Shown here one piece after another: positions 24,851-33,450 of a stretch of DNA of 64,000 nucleotides. A program made the translations under genes and the position numbers. Origin of the DNA: CAYIHX01 sp964363305 (GTDB taxonomy: Bacteria; Bdellovibrionota; UBA1018); NCBI GenBank assembly GCA_964363305.1, contig CAYIHX010000001.1, positions 62,001 through 126,000 on the forward strand. Reading direction: 5' to 3'. Below the pieces are notes generated by a model. The model saw only the letters and a program-made list of their open reading frames with translations, was not told the DNA's origin and did no database searches. Position 1 is the first letter of the stretch. The number at the start of each line of letters is the position of its first letter.

Positions 24851-27800
24851 AGTGATGTTCCGCCGGCAGTGATTGCGCCTAACGAGATGGCAGGCGTCCG
24901 GTCGGTCGCGTTTTGGAGGAGGGTGAAGGATCCTCCAAAGTAGACATCATCTTCTGGAGATGCTGCGAAACAGGACACCGTTGCGCTGGCGCTGAGCGAG
25001 GGATCCGTTGCGGCGACGGCGGCGGCGGCGGTGTTGCCGGGGTCGGTGATGCGGGCGATGCCGACGTGGGCGACGGCATTGAAGGTCGTGAACGCGCCTC
25101 CGACCCAGAGAACCCGGCTGGCTGGCACGGTATTGGAGTCGAGAGCAAGGGCGTAGACGAGACCGTCCGCATTGAATCCCCCGGGGAGATTGAGTCCAGT
25201 CGTCGGATCGATCACCTCATAATAGGTGTGGGCGCCCCCTCCGATGTTTGTGAAGTCGCCGCCGACATAGAGGGGGCCGCTGCCTTCTTTGTCATAGAGG
25301 AGCGCCCGAACGGAGGTTCCGACTGCGCCTGCGTTGAAGGCGGCGGTCGCCACGCCCGTGGTGAGGTTGAGTTTGGCGATGAGCGAACGGGAGAGTCCCC
25401 CGATCGTCGTGAAAAGACCGCCGGCATACAGGGCGCCCCCTCCGGACGAAAGAGCGAGAACCGTTCCGTTTGAGTTCGGGTTGAAGTCTGATAGCGACCA
25501 GTCGGTCAGAGAGAAGGCCGCGAGTCGGTTGCGCGTCGAGGTGGAGGACGAGACTGTGACCTGGGTGAAGCTTCCTCCGAGGAAGAGCGTGTTTCCTTCG
25601 GTCTCGATCGCANNNNNNNNNNTCGAGGCAAAGTAACCCCGAGTGGTGCCGCTGATCGAGGTGAATTCTCCTCCGACAAAAATGCGGTTCGAGCCCGCTT
25701 TCAATGCGCGAACCGTTCCATTGGGCGCGGGCGCGAAGCTGGAAACGAGCTCTCCTGACTGCGTATCGAAGGCGCCGAGATTCGTCACGCTCGGCGGCGC
25801 GCCGAGCGAAAAATCTCCGCCGATCATCAGGTTGGTGGTTCCGAATGCGATCGTCCGTACGGTGGAGTCGAAATAGGGGGCCCAAGTGCTGAGTGTTCCT
25901 GTCGTGGAGAGTGCTGCGACTCGGTAGCGGGAGGTTCCGGAGGAGATCGTGGTAAAGGCCCCGCCGACGTAGATCGTGCTTCCGGAGATGGAGAGATGGT
26001 AGACGATCCCGTTAGGGGCGGGATTAAAACTCTGTGCATAGTTCGAGGCGACATTGAGGTAAAGGGCCGCGAGATCAGTGCGACTGGCGCCGCCCGCAGT
26101 CGTGAAGTCGCCGCCAACGAAGACGGTCGAGCCCGAGACGGCCAGGGCATTCACCGTGGCGGTGCCGCCGCTGACTCCCGGGTTCCAGGTTGAAAGAGTG
26201 CAAGGTGAGCTGTCGGAGACGCCGGTCACCTGGGCGAGGCCAACTCGCGCGGTAGCCGCGAAGTTCGCAAAGCTTCCGCCGATCAAAAGGCTACTCGAGT
26301 TGAAGGCAAGGGTTTGTACCGCCGCATCGGCTCCGCCTCCACTGCAAAAGGTGGAGAGGGTTGCCGCGCCTGAAACAGAGGAGAGGTGTGCCACTCTCGC
26401 ACGACCGGCCGCGACGATGGTCGTGAAATCACCGCCGACGTAGATCCCGCCGGTCGATTCGACCAGGAGTGTTCGGGGCGTGTTATTCGGCGCCGGATCC
26501 CAGACGGCATCGAGCGTGGGATTCGTCGTTGCAACCGAAATGGAGGCCAGTCGGGTTCGTGCGGTCAGTGCGGCGGCGTCTATGATTTTCGCGAAATCTC
26601 CGCCGACGATGAGCTGGGTGCCGCTGAGCGCGAGAGTGAGGATTTTTAAAGTAGGGGTGGCGGGGTCGGTGCCGACGTCCCAGTCGGGATCGAGGGAGCC
26701 ATCCGGAAGGATGTGGGCGAGATCGTCGGGGATGTCGATTCCGTTGGCATGAGTAAAGTCACCGCCGACGTAATAACCCCCTGCTTCATCGGGGATGATC
26801 GCGGAGAGGGAAGGGGTGGTGGTGGAGCCAGTGTGCTCGAAGCGGATTCCGATCGTGGAGACGGACGTGGCCGAGGTCGAGCTGAGCGCGACCGAAGGGC
26901 CGGTGATCGAACCCGCGCGCGTAAAGCTCCCGCCGAAGTAGACCGTTGAACCGATATGGGCCATGGCTGAGAGGGTGCCGTCGGTTCCGATCGGCTTTTG
27001 TCTCGAGATCGCAGGGGTCGCTAAGGTCGAGGTTGTGATCCATGCGGAGACCTGGTCGGTGGAGCCGATGATTTTCGCACGGACGCGGTATCCGTAATAG
27101 GTTCCAGCGACGCTGGCGGTCGTGTCGACGAAGTAGGTGGTACCGGCGGCGGCGTCACTGACGTCGCAGGTGCCGGGACTGATGGAGCTGTAATCCCCGT
27201 CGGCGCAGACTTGGGAAGAGGCGGTTTTGTCGCACCGTTGGATTACGTAGCAGCTTTCATTGGTGGAGTTATCTTGCCACGATAAAGCGATGCCGGCGCC
27301 GCCGATGTCGGAGATCGAGAGAAGAGTCAGCTCAGAGGGATCGGCATCGGGGATTGCAGCGGTCGTGAAATCGGCGAAGTCGAGCCAGGCGCTGTTGCCG
27401 ACCGCGTTGGTGCCGCGAATCCGAGCGCAGTAGAGCGTGCCGGCCGTTAGTCCCGTCAGTGTTTCTGCAACATCGTTTGCTGCCAGCGCCACGGACGAGC
27501 TCGTGCCCGCGAAGGCGGTGGTGCAGTCCGTTACCTTCGGTGCGTATTGGATGACGTAGGCCGTTTCTCCGGTGCCATCCGTCCAGGACAGAGCTGACGT
27601 GGCGGCTGTAAGAGCCCCCTGCACCGGCATCGTCGGAGCCGTCGGATCATCCGCCATCGTCACGTCGAGGTCGTCGTAGGCGCTGTGGTCGGCGGCGGTG
27701 GGTCCCTGCGTGGCTTTGACTTGAAAGCAGACCGCCGCGGCCGCGACGAGGCCTAGCGAAGCCGGCACGTTGTAGGTGGTCGTGGCGACGCTACTTTCCG

Positions 27801-28677
27801 CGATCGTGGTAATCGTGGAGCAGTTGAGCACGCAGCCGGTGTCGCATTTCTGGATCACGAAACCCACCGCGTCGGTTTCGTTATTGGTCCAACTGAGAGT
27901 CAGCGTAGTCTTCGTAACGCTCGAGGCGGTCAAGCTGCTGGGCGCGGTGGCACCCGCGCCGAGAAGCGTGATCGTCGCGGTGGTTGAATAGCTTCCTGCC
28001 CCTACCAGGTTGTTGGCACGAACTCGAAAGATATACTGCCCGAGGGCGACGAGTCCGGTGATGTCGAGAGTGGGCGAGGTGACCGGACTTCCGGGGGCTG
28101 CGGCATAGACGCATGCGGTGGCGTCACAGTATTCGACATCGTAATCAGTGGCGCCGCTGACGGCGCTCCAGCTCAGGGTGACGGCCGTGGCGCCCTTGGC
28201 GCTGACGCTGAGTCCGGCCGGGGTGGAAGGGGTTCCAGGCGTGAGTAAATTTCCGCTGGTGAGCCAGCGTGAGTTCTGACTGCTCGTGACGGCTCGTATT
28301 CTAAAGCGGTAGGTCGTTCCATTGGAGAGTCCGCCCTCGGTGTGTGACGTCGAATTCGCAGCGAGCGGACTCGCGCTCGCATCCGCGAAGTCGGTGCAGT
28401 TGCCACCGGAGCAGGATTGAATCTGGTAGCTCTCCTCGGTGGTGGCATTGTCGGTCCAGGAAAAGGTGATGCTGGCGGTGGTGATGGGCGCTACGGAGAG
28501 TTGGGTGGGGGCGGGCAGTGAGGAAGAAGAAGAGCTGTTCGTCGCGGTGCTCACGTTCGTGTCGGAGTCGGTGATCGAGGCCGGGTCGCACGCACCCAAG
28601 AGGGCCGCCAGACTTCCTGCCGTGACCCCCTTGGTGATATTTTTCCAGGATGTGGAGGGAACCCAGATTTTCAGCAA
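24847..28677 (-). CDS. Giant fibronectin type III / propeller-repeat lipoprotein, with assembly gap
   Basis: At least 1276 residues. A TTG at 28677 with GAGGT upstream starts a lipoprotein signal (SLAALLGACDPAS). Residues about 45-560 hold five fibronectin type III domains (FSWTDN, LSWSAV, LSWTNN and similar). From about 570 come 14 copies of a repeat with the core (V/I)YVGGDFT, such as YYVGGDFTHANG and LYVGGDFTNIGGG, spaced like blades of beta-propellers. Ten Ns at 25613-25622 lie between copies 9 and 10. A surface-adhesion or polymer-binding role is inferred. No enzyme motif is visible, and cysteines occur mainly in the FN3 part. Confidence 0.8.
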   Translation of the reverse strand: MLKIWVPSTSWKNITKGVTAGSLAALLGACDPASITDSDTNVSTATNSSSSSSLPAPTQLSVAPITTASITFSWTDNATTEESYQIQSCSGGNCTDFADASASPLAANSTSHTEGGLSNGTTYRFRIRAVTSSQNSRWLTSGNLLTPGTPSTPAGLSVSAKGATAVTLSWSAVSGATDYDVEYCDATACVYAAAPGSPVTSPTLDITGLVALGQYIFRVRANNLVGAGSYSTTATITLLGAGATAPSSLTASSVTKTTLTLSWTNNETDAVGFVIQKCDTGCVLNCSTITTIAESSVATTTYNVPASLGLVAAAAVCFQVKATQGPTAADHSAYDDLDVTMADDPTAPTMPVQGALTAATSALSWTDGTGETAYVIQYAPKVTDCTTAFAGTSSSVALAANDVAETLTGLTAGTLYCARIRGTNAVGNSAWLDFADFTTAAIPDADPSELTLLSISDIGGAGIALSWQDNSTNESCYVIQRCDKTASSQVCADGDYSSISPGTCDVSDAAAGTTYFVDTTASVAGTYYGYRVRAKIIGSTDQVSAWITTSTLATPAISRQKPIGTDGTLSAMAHIGSTVYFGGSFTRAGSITGPSVALSSTSATSVSTIGIRFEHTGSTTTPSLSAIIPDEAGGYYVGGDFTHANGIDIPDDLAHILPDGSLDPDWDVGTDPATPTLKILTLALSGTQLIVGGDFAKIIDAAALTARTRLASISVATTNPTLDAVWDPAPNNTPRTLLVESTGGIYVGGDFTTIVAAGRARVAHLSSVSGAATLSTFCSGGGADAAVQTLAFNSSSLLIGGSFANFAATARVGLAQVTGVSDSSPCTLSTWNPGVSGGTATVNALAVSGSTVFVGGDFTTAGGASRTDLAALYLNVASNYAQSFNPAPNGIVYHLSISGSTIYVGGAFTTISSGTSRYRVAALSTTGTLSTWAPYFDSTVRTIAFGTTNLMIGGDFSLGAPPSVTNLGAFDTQSGELVSSFAPAPNGTVRALKAGSNRIFVGGEFTSISGTTRGYFASXXXXAIETEGNTLFLGGSFTQVTVSSSTSTRNRLAAFSLTDWSLSDFNPNSNGTVLALSSGGGALYAGGLFTTIGGLSRSLIAKLNLTTGVATAAFNAGAVGTSVRALLYDKEGSGPLYVGGDFTNIGGGAHTYYEVIDPTTGLNLPGGFNADGLVYALALDSNTVPASRVLWVGGAFTTFNAVAHVGIARITDPGNTAAAAVAATDPSLSASATVSCFAASPEDDVYFGGSFTLLQNATDRTPAISLGAITAGGTSL
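25613..25622. other. Assembly gap (10 N) inside the repeat protein
   Basis: Ten Ns. The frame is the same on both sides with the stated length, but the residues between YFAS and AIETEGN are fewer than in other repeats, so the true gap is probably larger. Confidence 0.98.
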
Positions 28678-28710
28678 ACGGACCTCAATAGTATGAGAAT
28701 ACCTTAATAG

Positions 28711-28755
28711 TGTATCTGCATGATACAGTATTATTGCGTCCGTGCCTTTATTATA
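28711..28755 (-). promoter_or_regulatory. Probable promoter and inverted repeat of the repeat-protein gene
   Basis: The 100-base spacer between the small lipoprotein and the giant lipoprotein is AT-rich. Read on the minus strand it holds a TATAAT (28755-28750) without a good -35, and downstream an inverted repeat TGTATC/GATACA (28711-28727) in the leader that could be an operator or hairpin. Confidence 0.4.
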
Positions 28756-28776
28756 ACTAGCTGAAATTATTTAGAT

Positions 28777-28941
28777 TTAAAGTCCACGACCTGAGCTCGA
28801 CGCGCCCAGATTGGCTGAGGTCTCGGTCGATTCGCTGATGGCAGGCGCGAGTTCGGGAGCCTCTTCTTTTTTGGCAGCCGAGCTGCAGGCGGTAGCCCCG
28901 ATGGAAAGAGAGAGCAGGATCAGTGCGAGAATGGATTTCAT
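28777..28941 (-). CDS. Small lipoprotein, 54 residues
   Basis: A short protein with a signal peptide (MKSILALILLSLSIGATAC) ending at a lipobox cysteine, then a polar, Ala/Ser/Glu-rich tail without known motifs. AGGAG lies 10 bases upstream of the ATG at 28941. Small lipoproteins of this sort are often abundant stress or envelope proteins; the function is unknown. It is encoded on the same strand just upstream of the giant repeat lipoprotein. Confidence 0.7.
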   Translation of the reverse strand: MKSILALILLSLSIGATACSSAAKKEEAPELAPAISESTETSANLGASSSGRGL

Positions 28942-29281
28942 AAAAGCTAGACTCCTTGTGGGTTAAGTTAAAAAGTAGCCTGATAGTTAAAATTATTTAA
29001 CAGACAAAGGGAAAAAGCAAGCCGAATCGCGAAAGCACCCCGTCACTGGGTCGCCGACCGCAAGATCCTGGCCGATTTCAGGGGTGAAGACGGATTCGTC
29101 TAGGGATACCCGAAAACTTTCACGTAGTTATACACAGTCAGATCAAGAAACATGAGGAAGTCGTGGCCTGCCCAAATGGTGGATAACCGTCTGGAAGGTG
29201 GATCGACCGCCGGAGGCGCCGCCACCCGCAGAGGGGGGGGCTCGCGCGCAGAGAGCGGACCGGAACAGTGGCCTTCGGTGA
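28942..29281. other. Intergenic region without recognisable gene
   Basis: About 340 bases. The first 60 are AT-rich and probably hold the promoter of the small lipoprotein gene. The rest shows no reading frame with recognisable protein similarity and includes an eight-G run near 29233-29240. It may contain the eroded 5' part of the recombinase remnant that follows. Confidence 0.5.
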
Positions 29282-29859
29282 TTCGGGAATGAGATTCCCG
29301 AATTCAGGGGAGTCAGGCGCTTCATCGCGGCGCTCTGGGAATTTTATTACCGAATGGGAAGCCTGCGCACCGCATCGCTTCGTTTGTCGCAGTACGAGCA
29401 AGAGGAAAGAGAGAAGGGGAAGCGGACTTCCTTTTTCAACACAAGAAAGATTTTGCGAGAAATTCTTGGGCGCGCGCGGGACGAGGGGTTGATCAAGTCT
29501 ATCCCGAAATGGAAATTGTCGGACCCAAAGGCTCAGGCGCCTCGCTTCATGGACGAGCCCACGTTTCGAAAGATTCGAAGGGTTGCGCGTGGCTACGAAA
29601 AAATGGTTCTCTCTATTTTGTTTCATCAGGGGGCGCGGCCGCGAGAGGTGCTCCAATATCGATGGGAGATGTCCAGAGGGAGAGCGAGGGGGGCGTGCTC
29701 CATATTCCGCCCTCGATAACGAAGACTTTCCGCGCCCGCTCTATTCCATTAAACTCCCGCGTTGCTCGTGCCCTTCGATTTCAAAAGAGAACGTCGGGCC
29801 CCATCTTTCCGATGCGATCGGAGCCAGACCAATCGCGCAAAGGTTATGATCGAGCGTAA
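29282..29859 (+). pseudogene. Tyrosine recombinase (phage integrase) remnant
   Basis: One frame, open 29282-29719, encodes FNTRKILREILGRARDEGL and a core-binding-like segment, then FRKIRRVARGYEKMVLSILF and GARPREVLQYRW, which fits the catalytic-domain start with the first catalytic Arg. The similarity then moves by frameshift near 29665 to another frame (SITKTFRARSIPLNSRVARA, stop at 29859), which has the pattern of the strand region with its Lys. The C-terminal HxxR and Tyr motifs are not seen and no start codon is evident. It lies 113 bases from tRNA-Arg, a common integration target. Confidence 0.65.
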
Positions 29860-29971
29860 ATATGCGGTTCCAGTCGAAGACGTGATGAGGCAGGTAGCCG
29901 GGCAGGGGTTCGGAGTAAATTCAGAGGGGGAGATTGCTAAGTATTGAAATCAAATAGAAATCTATTAAAAA

Positions 29972-30046
29972 TGGTGGTCCCACCAAGAATCGAACTTGGA
30001 ACTGAGCTTTAGGAAAGCTCCGTTATATCCATTTAACTATGGGACC
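29972..30046 (-). tRNA. tRNA-Arg (anticodon CCT)
   Basis: On the minus strand the sequence folds into a full cloverleaf: 7-bp acceptor (GGTCCCA with TGGGACC), D arm with AGTTAAATGGATATAAC, anticodon stem GAGCT/AGCTC with loop TTCCTAA, and T loop TTCGATT. The CCA end is encoded (29972-29974). The anticodon bases are at 30011-30013. It reads AGG codons. A T-run follows directly. Confidence 0.95.
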
Positions 30047-30178
30047 GGTAGAGGCAGACGAGCGTTGTGACTCGCTTAATCAACCGCGCCAAGCAGTGCA
30101 TGTCAAGGAGCGGTCGGATGGGGAGGTGGGTTTTTCCTGCCGATTGAGGGAACCTCGGTTCAGAGCGACACTGAGGAG

Positions 30179-30886
30179 ATGGGGAATCTCTTCTCGGGTC
30201 TAGTGGGTGAGACCAATATCCTTCCTTGGCTCAAGGTGATGGGGCCGACTCTCTTGTTCTCGGTGCTCTGCGGCGGGTTGATCGGGATCGAGCGCGAACT
30301 GAAAAATAAAGCTGCCGGCGTGAAAACGAATATTTTGATCTGCGTCGGGGCGGCGCTTTACGCGAATATCTCGATTTTAATCACCTCCGCGAATGTCGGC
30401 GCCGGAGGCGCCTTCGGAGATCCGTCACGCGTTGCGGCTCAGATCGTGTCGGGGATCGGCTTTCTCGGGGGCGGAACCATTATCCAGGCCCGAGGGACGG
30501 TTTTGGGTTTGACCACGGCCGCGACGATCTGGGTGGTGGCCGCCATCGGTCTACTGATTGGCATCGGTTACCCCGTGCTCGGAGTCGTGGCCTCGATCGC
30601 GGTGGTTTCGATTCTCGTATTGACCAATATTTTCGAAGACCGCGTGATGGGGAAATCGCTGAAATTCGCGATCGATCTGACGCTTTGCGATCCGGACGGC
30701 GCGCTCAAGGTCGCGATCAATAATTCACTGATGGCGCATGATCTCTATCTCGATGACTTCGAGGTTGAAAACCGTGGCGATTTGACCCGGGTGGAGCTTC
30801 GGTATAGCGGCCGGCGGCTCGCTAACAAGAAGTTTCTACTCGATCTCTGGTCGCTTCCGGGAATCCGCGAGGTGAAGCAGCGATGA
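30179..30886 (+). CDS. MgtC/SapB family membrane protein
   Basis: A 235-residue protein with four to five membrane helices: LLFSVLCGGLIGIERELKNK, GVKTNILICVGAALYA, VSGIGFLGGGTII and LTTAATIWVVAAIGLLIGIG, the typical MgtC signature, then a soluble C-terminal domain (residues about 160-235). The family is linked to magnesium limitation, acid tolerance and intracellular survival; the exact role varies. It overlaps the RMD1-family gene by 4 bases. Confidence 0.9.
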   Translation: MGNLFSGLVGETNILPWLKVMGPTLLFSVLCGGLIGIERELKNKAAGVKTNILICVGAALYANISILITSANVGAGGAFGDPSRVAAQIVSGIGFLGGGTIIQARGTVLGLTTAATIWVVAAIGLLIGIGYPVLGVVASIAVVSILVLTNIFEDRVMGKSLKFAIDLTLCDPDGALKVAINNSLMAHDLYLDDFEVENRGDLTRVELRYSGRRLANKKFLLDLWSLPGIREVKQR

Positions 30887-31707
30887 CCTCTTCCGCGGCG
30901 TCTGGGCAAATTTACAAAATTCGCGCCTATCACATCGCCGAGAAACTCAAAGTGAAAGACGTGCGCGATACTTTGCAGGAGCAAAGTGTCCGGGATTTCT
31001 CGAACTATGAACTGATTCTTGATCTCGCGCCCCAGTCGCACATTCTGGTTTACAATTATGGCGCGGTGGTCTTTTTCAACGTTCCAGATGACGTACAGGA
31101 AAAAGTTCTCGGACGCCTAGCGCATTTTCGAGCGGTCAGCGAGGTCGGCCGAACCCGTGACGACTTTTTGGTCGAGGTGATCGAGCCGGCGAGCACGGAG
31201 GGGCGGGCGGCCGCCAAGGTGTTTTTCGATCGAGTCGTCATGTCGCAGCTCACCTTTTCTGGGGTGAGAACGATCTGCATGGCCGTCGCGGAAAGCACGG
31301 CTCTGGAATACTACGAAATCCTCATCGAGAACCTTTTGGAAAAGACGAATCAGTTTTCCAAGAAGCTGGAGAAGGAGGGTCGGACCCCGCGAACATCGCG
31401 GGAACTGGTGCGCTTCATCGGCATGTGCCTGAACATGAAACAGGAGATCATCTCGAATCTCTACATCGTCGACTCGCCTGACGAGACCTGGGAAAACGTG
31501 GAGCTCGACAAGCTCTATCAGGAGATGAAAGTCATGGTCGAGATCGATACGCGGTATCGGGCGCTGGACTACAAGATCCGAATTATTCAAGAGAGCATTG
31601 AGTTGATTGTTGATCTGGCGCAAGCCAGTCGGTCGACGATGCTGGAGATCATTATTATCGCCCTGATCGCGATGGAGATCGGACTTTCCATCGTTAAATA
31701 CCTCTAA
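30883..31707 (+). CDS. RMD1 / DUF155 family protein
   Basis: A 274-residue protein. The pattern YNYGAVVFFNV, then ALEYYEILIENLLEKT and the late LDYKIRIIQESIELIVDLAQ with a C-terminal membrane helix matches the DUF155 (RMD1/YagE) family, known from yeast meiotic division and mitochondrial translation and from unstudied bacterial proteins. It is coupled to the MgtC gene by a 4-base overlap, so both may act at the inner membrane. The function is unknown. Confidence 0.82.
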   Translation: MTSSAASGQIYKIRAYHIAEKLKVKDVRDTLQEQSVRDFSNYELILDLAPQSHILVYNYGAVVFFNVPDDVQEKVLGRLAHFRAVSEVGRTRDDFLVEVIEPASTEGRAAAKVFFDRVVMSQLTFSGVRTICMAVAESTALEYYEILIENLLEKTNQFSKKLEKEGRTPRTSRELVRFIGMCLNMKQEIISNLYIVDSPDETWENVELDKLYQEMKVMVEIDTRYRALDYKIRIIQESIELIVDLAQASRSTMLEIIIIALIAMEIGLSIVKYL

Positions 31708-31728
31708 CGCGGTTGGTTCAGATTTTGT

Positions 31729-31742
31729 CTTGCAAATGCAAG
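31729..31742. promoter_or_regulatory. Palindrome upstream of HU/IHF gene
   Basis: CTTGCAAATGCAAG, a perfect 6-bp inverted repeat with a 2-base centre, lies 26 bases before the ATG of the HU/IHF gene. It could be an operator; there is no matched regulator in the window. Confidence 0.3.
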
Positions 31743-31767
31743 AGGTTGTCCTTACCATTTTCTTAAG

Positions 31768-32064
31768 ATGACCAAAGCAGACTTGATCAATGTCATTGCA
31801 GAGAAGGCCCACCTCCAGCACAAGCAGTCCGAGCTGGTGGTCAACATGGTGTTCGATATGATGTCGGATGCGTTAAAGCGGGACGACCGAATCGAGATTC
31901 GTGGATTCGGTTCATTCGTCAATCGAAGCTACGGCAGTTACCAGGGGCGCAACCCCAAGACCGGGCAGGTCGTGCAGGTTCCGCCGAAGCGGGTTCCCTT
32001 CTTCAAGGTGGGCAAAGAGCTTCGCGAGATGGTTGACGAGAACGCTAGCGCTCCGAAGACCTGA
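31768..32064 (+). CDS. HU/IHF-type DNA-bending protein
   Basis: A 98-residue protein beginning MTKADLINVIAEKAHL, with the DNA-binding arm motif IEIRGFGSFVNRSYGSYQG and RNPKTGQVVQVPPKRVPFFK, typical of HU and IHF. Features such as the RNPKTG motif fit both families; an IHF-beta assignment is plausible. It bends DNA for replication, recombination and transcription. No Shine-Dalgarno sequence is evident. Confidence 0.93.
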   Translation: MTKADLINVIAEKAHLQHKQSELVVNMVFDMMSDALKRDDRIEIRGFGSFVNRSYGSYQGRNPKTGQVVQVPPKRVPFFKVGKELREMVDENASAPKT

Positions 32065-32070
32065 AGTCGG

Positions 32071-32910
32071 TTAGGAATGGGTCCACATTCGCCATCCGAG
32101 GGTTGCGAGAATAACGGCCCCTAAGAGCGCCCGGTAACGGATCCAGCCGCTCAATCCTTCTTTGCGCGCTAACTTCATGAACGTGTTGAGAGCGAGGAAC
32201 GAGGTGAGGAGCGAGAGGATCGCGACCACGCCGAACGTGAGCCAGGACGTGCCCTGGGCGTCGGCCGTGCTCGCCCCCCAGGTTACGCCAGAAGAAAGAT
32301 CGATCGCCGCGAGCGTGAGTGCGGGCAGGGAGAGATAAAGGGAGTATTTCGCGGCCGACTCGCGACTGTGATTTCTCAGAAAGGCGCCGATTGAGGCGCC
32401 CCAGATGCGCCCTCCTCCGGGAAGGATCCAGGCGGCTTGGCAGGCTCCGGCAAGCAACGAATCCATGAGGTTCCAATCATAGATTTGTCGGTTTTTGCGG
32501 CTGTATCCGTCCAAGAAGCTGTAGAGAAGCGCGCCCGCGATGAGTCCGATACCCGTGGCCTCGCTCGAGAGGAGGGATTCAGGGAGCAGGGGGCGCCCGT
32601 AGATCCAGGCGAGAGCTGCGGGAAGAGAGCCTGCGAGGATATAAAGAGGAAGTTTTTCGTCCAGGGTTTTGGGGCGTCGACGGAGCAAGACGACCTGAAG
32701 AAGGGAGGAGGTCATGCTGGCCCAGTCTGCCCAGGAATAGAGGAATGTCGCCAAGGCTGTGCTGATCGCAACGGCTGCGATGAGACCGGGTGAAGGAGCG
32801 GGCCAGTCGAGCCAGAACTCCAATATTTTCTGGTGCGCGCCTTCGCCAATGGGAAAAAACTCGGAAAAAGACGAGAGAATTCCTTGAATAATCGATTGGA
32901 AGAGCGTCAT
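32071..32910 (-). CDS. Degenerate UppP/BacA-like undecaprenyl diphosphatase homologue
   Basis: A 279-residue membrane protein with the BacA pattern of helices. The first active-site region reads FSEFFPIGEGAHQ where UppP normally has (E)GLTEFLPVSSxGH: the second Glu and the His are kept, but the first Glu and the Ser pair are lost. The second region reads LPGGGRIWGAS in place of PGxSRSG: the Arg is kept, the serines lost. It may be inactive, altered in substrate, or a sensor-like relative. It is convergent with the HU/IHF gene, 6 bases apart. Confidence 0.75.
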   Translation of the reverse strand: MTLFQSIIQGILSSFSEFFPIGEGAHQKILEFWLDWPAPSPGLIAAVAISTALATFLYSWADWASMTSSLLQVVLLRRRPKTLDEKLPLYILAGSLPAALAWIYGRPLLPESLLSSEATGIGLIAGALLYSFLDGYSRKNRQIYDWNLMDSLLAGACQAAWILPGGGRIWGASIGAFLRNHSRESAAKYSLYLSLPALTLAAIDLSSGVTWGASTADAQGTSWLTFGVVAILSLLTSFLALNTFMKLARKEGLSGWIRYRALLGAVILATLGWRMWTHS

Positions 32911-32942
32911 TCACAAAATCTTATGGGTGGGGCGCCAGGAAA

Positions 32943-33437
32943 TCAATTCGCGACTGAAGTGACGTGGTTAATCAGGCTGAACATGAGCAAGAATCCCAGC
33001 GTCCGAAAGGCCAGGGTCACGTAGCCGAGGCGTCGATGCGCCAGTCGTGTCGATGATGAGCCCTGATATGCGCGCCATCCCAGCCAGGCCATGGGGAAAT
33101 AGAGCAACACGGCGAGCGTCGAGAAAGCGATATGAAGCTGTTGGGGGAGGGTCATTTGAAGTGAGACCGCTTCCGCTATGGCGTCGCGTGAAAATTCGAG
33201 AAATAGCACGAGCGTCAGGTCGATACTTGCGCCGGTGACCATGAGCGAACCATGAAGTTTGGGATTTCTTCGAGCGAGGAAGGCCCCGGTGAGCAGCATT
33301 CCATACGAGACTGTCGCGATTCCCATGTAGGGGGTGAAGAGTAGGCCGCAGCTGACTCCGAAAAATGTCGTCGTCGCCAGAGCAAATGAAAGATTCCGAT
33401 GTTGCGGGCCCAGAATGCGAATCAATGTTGTGGTCAT
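32943..33437 (-). CDS. Multi-pass membrane protein with conserved histidines
   Basis: About 164 residues from ATG 33437, with four to five membrane helices. Histidines occur in KLHGSLMV, QLHIAFST and AHRRLGYV, near helix ends. This layout resembles small heme-binding or oxidase-assembly membrane proteins (DUF420-like), but similarity is weak, so I do not name it. It is 32 bases upstream of the UppP-like gene on the same strand. Confidence 0.6.
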   Translation of the reverse strand: MTTTLIRILGPQHRNLSFALATTTFFGVSCGLLFTPYMGIATVSYGMLLTGAFLARRNPKLHGSLMVTGASIDLTLVLFLEFSRDAIAEAVSLQMTLPQQLHIAFSTLAVLLYFPMAWLGWRAYQGSSSTRLAHRRLGYVTLAFRTLGFLLMFSLINHVTSVAN

Positions 33438-33450
33438 TCTGAGGTTGAGT

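Noticed and set aside
25292..25885. Minus-strand frame overlapping the repeat protein
   Set aside because: It is a frame shadow of the propeller repeats and crosses the N gap; no family similarity is evident.
24847..28677. DNA-level tandem repeats or a CRISPR-like array
   Set aside because: The repetition is at protein level (GGDFT blades) with varied DNA and no regular spacers. No CRISPR repeat was seen anywhere in the window.
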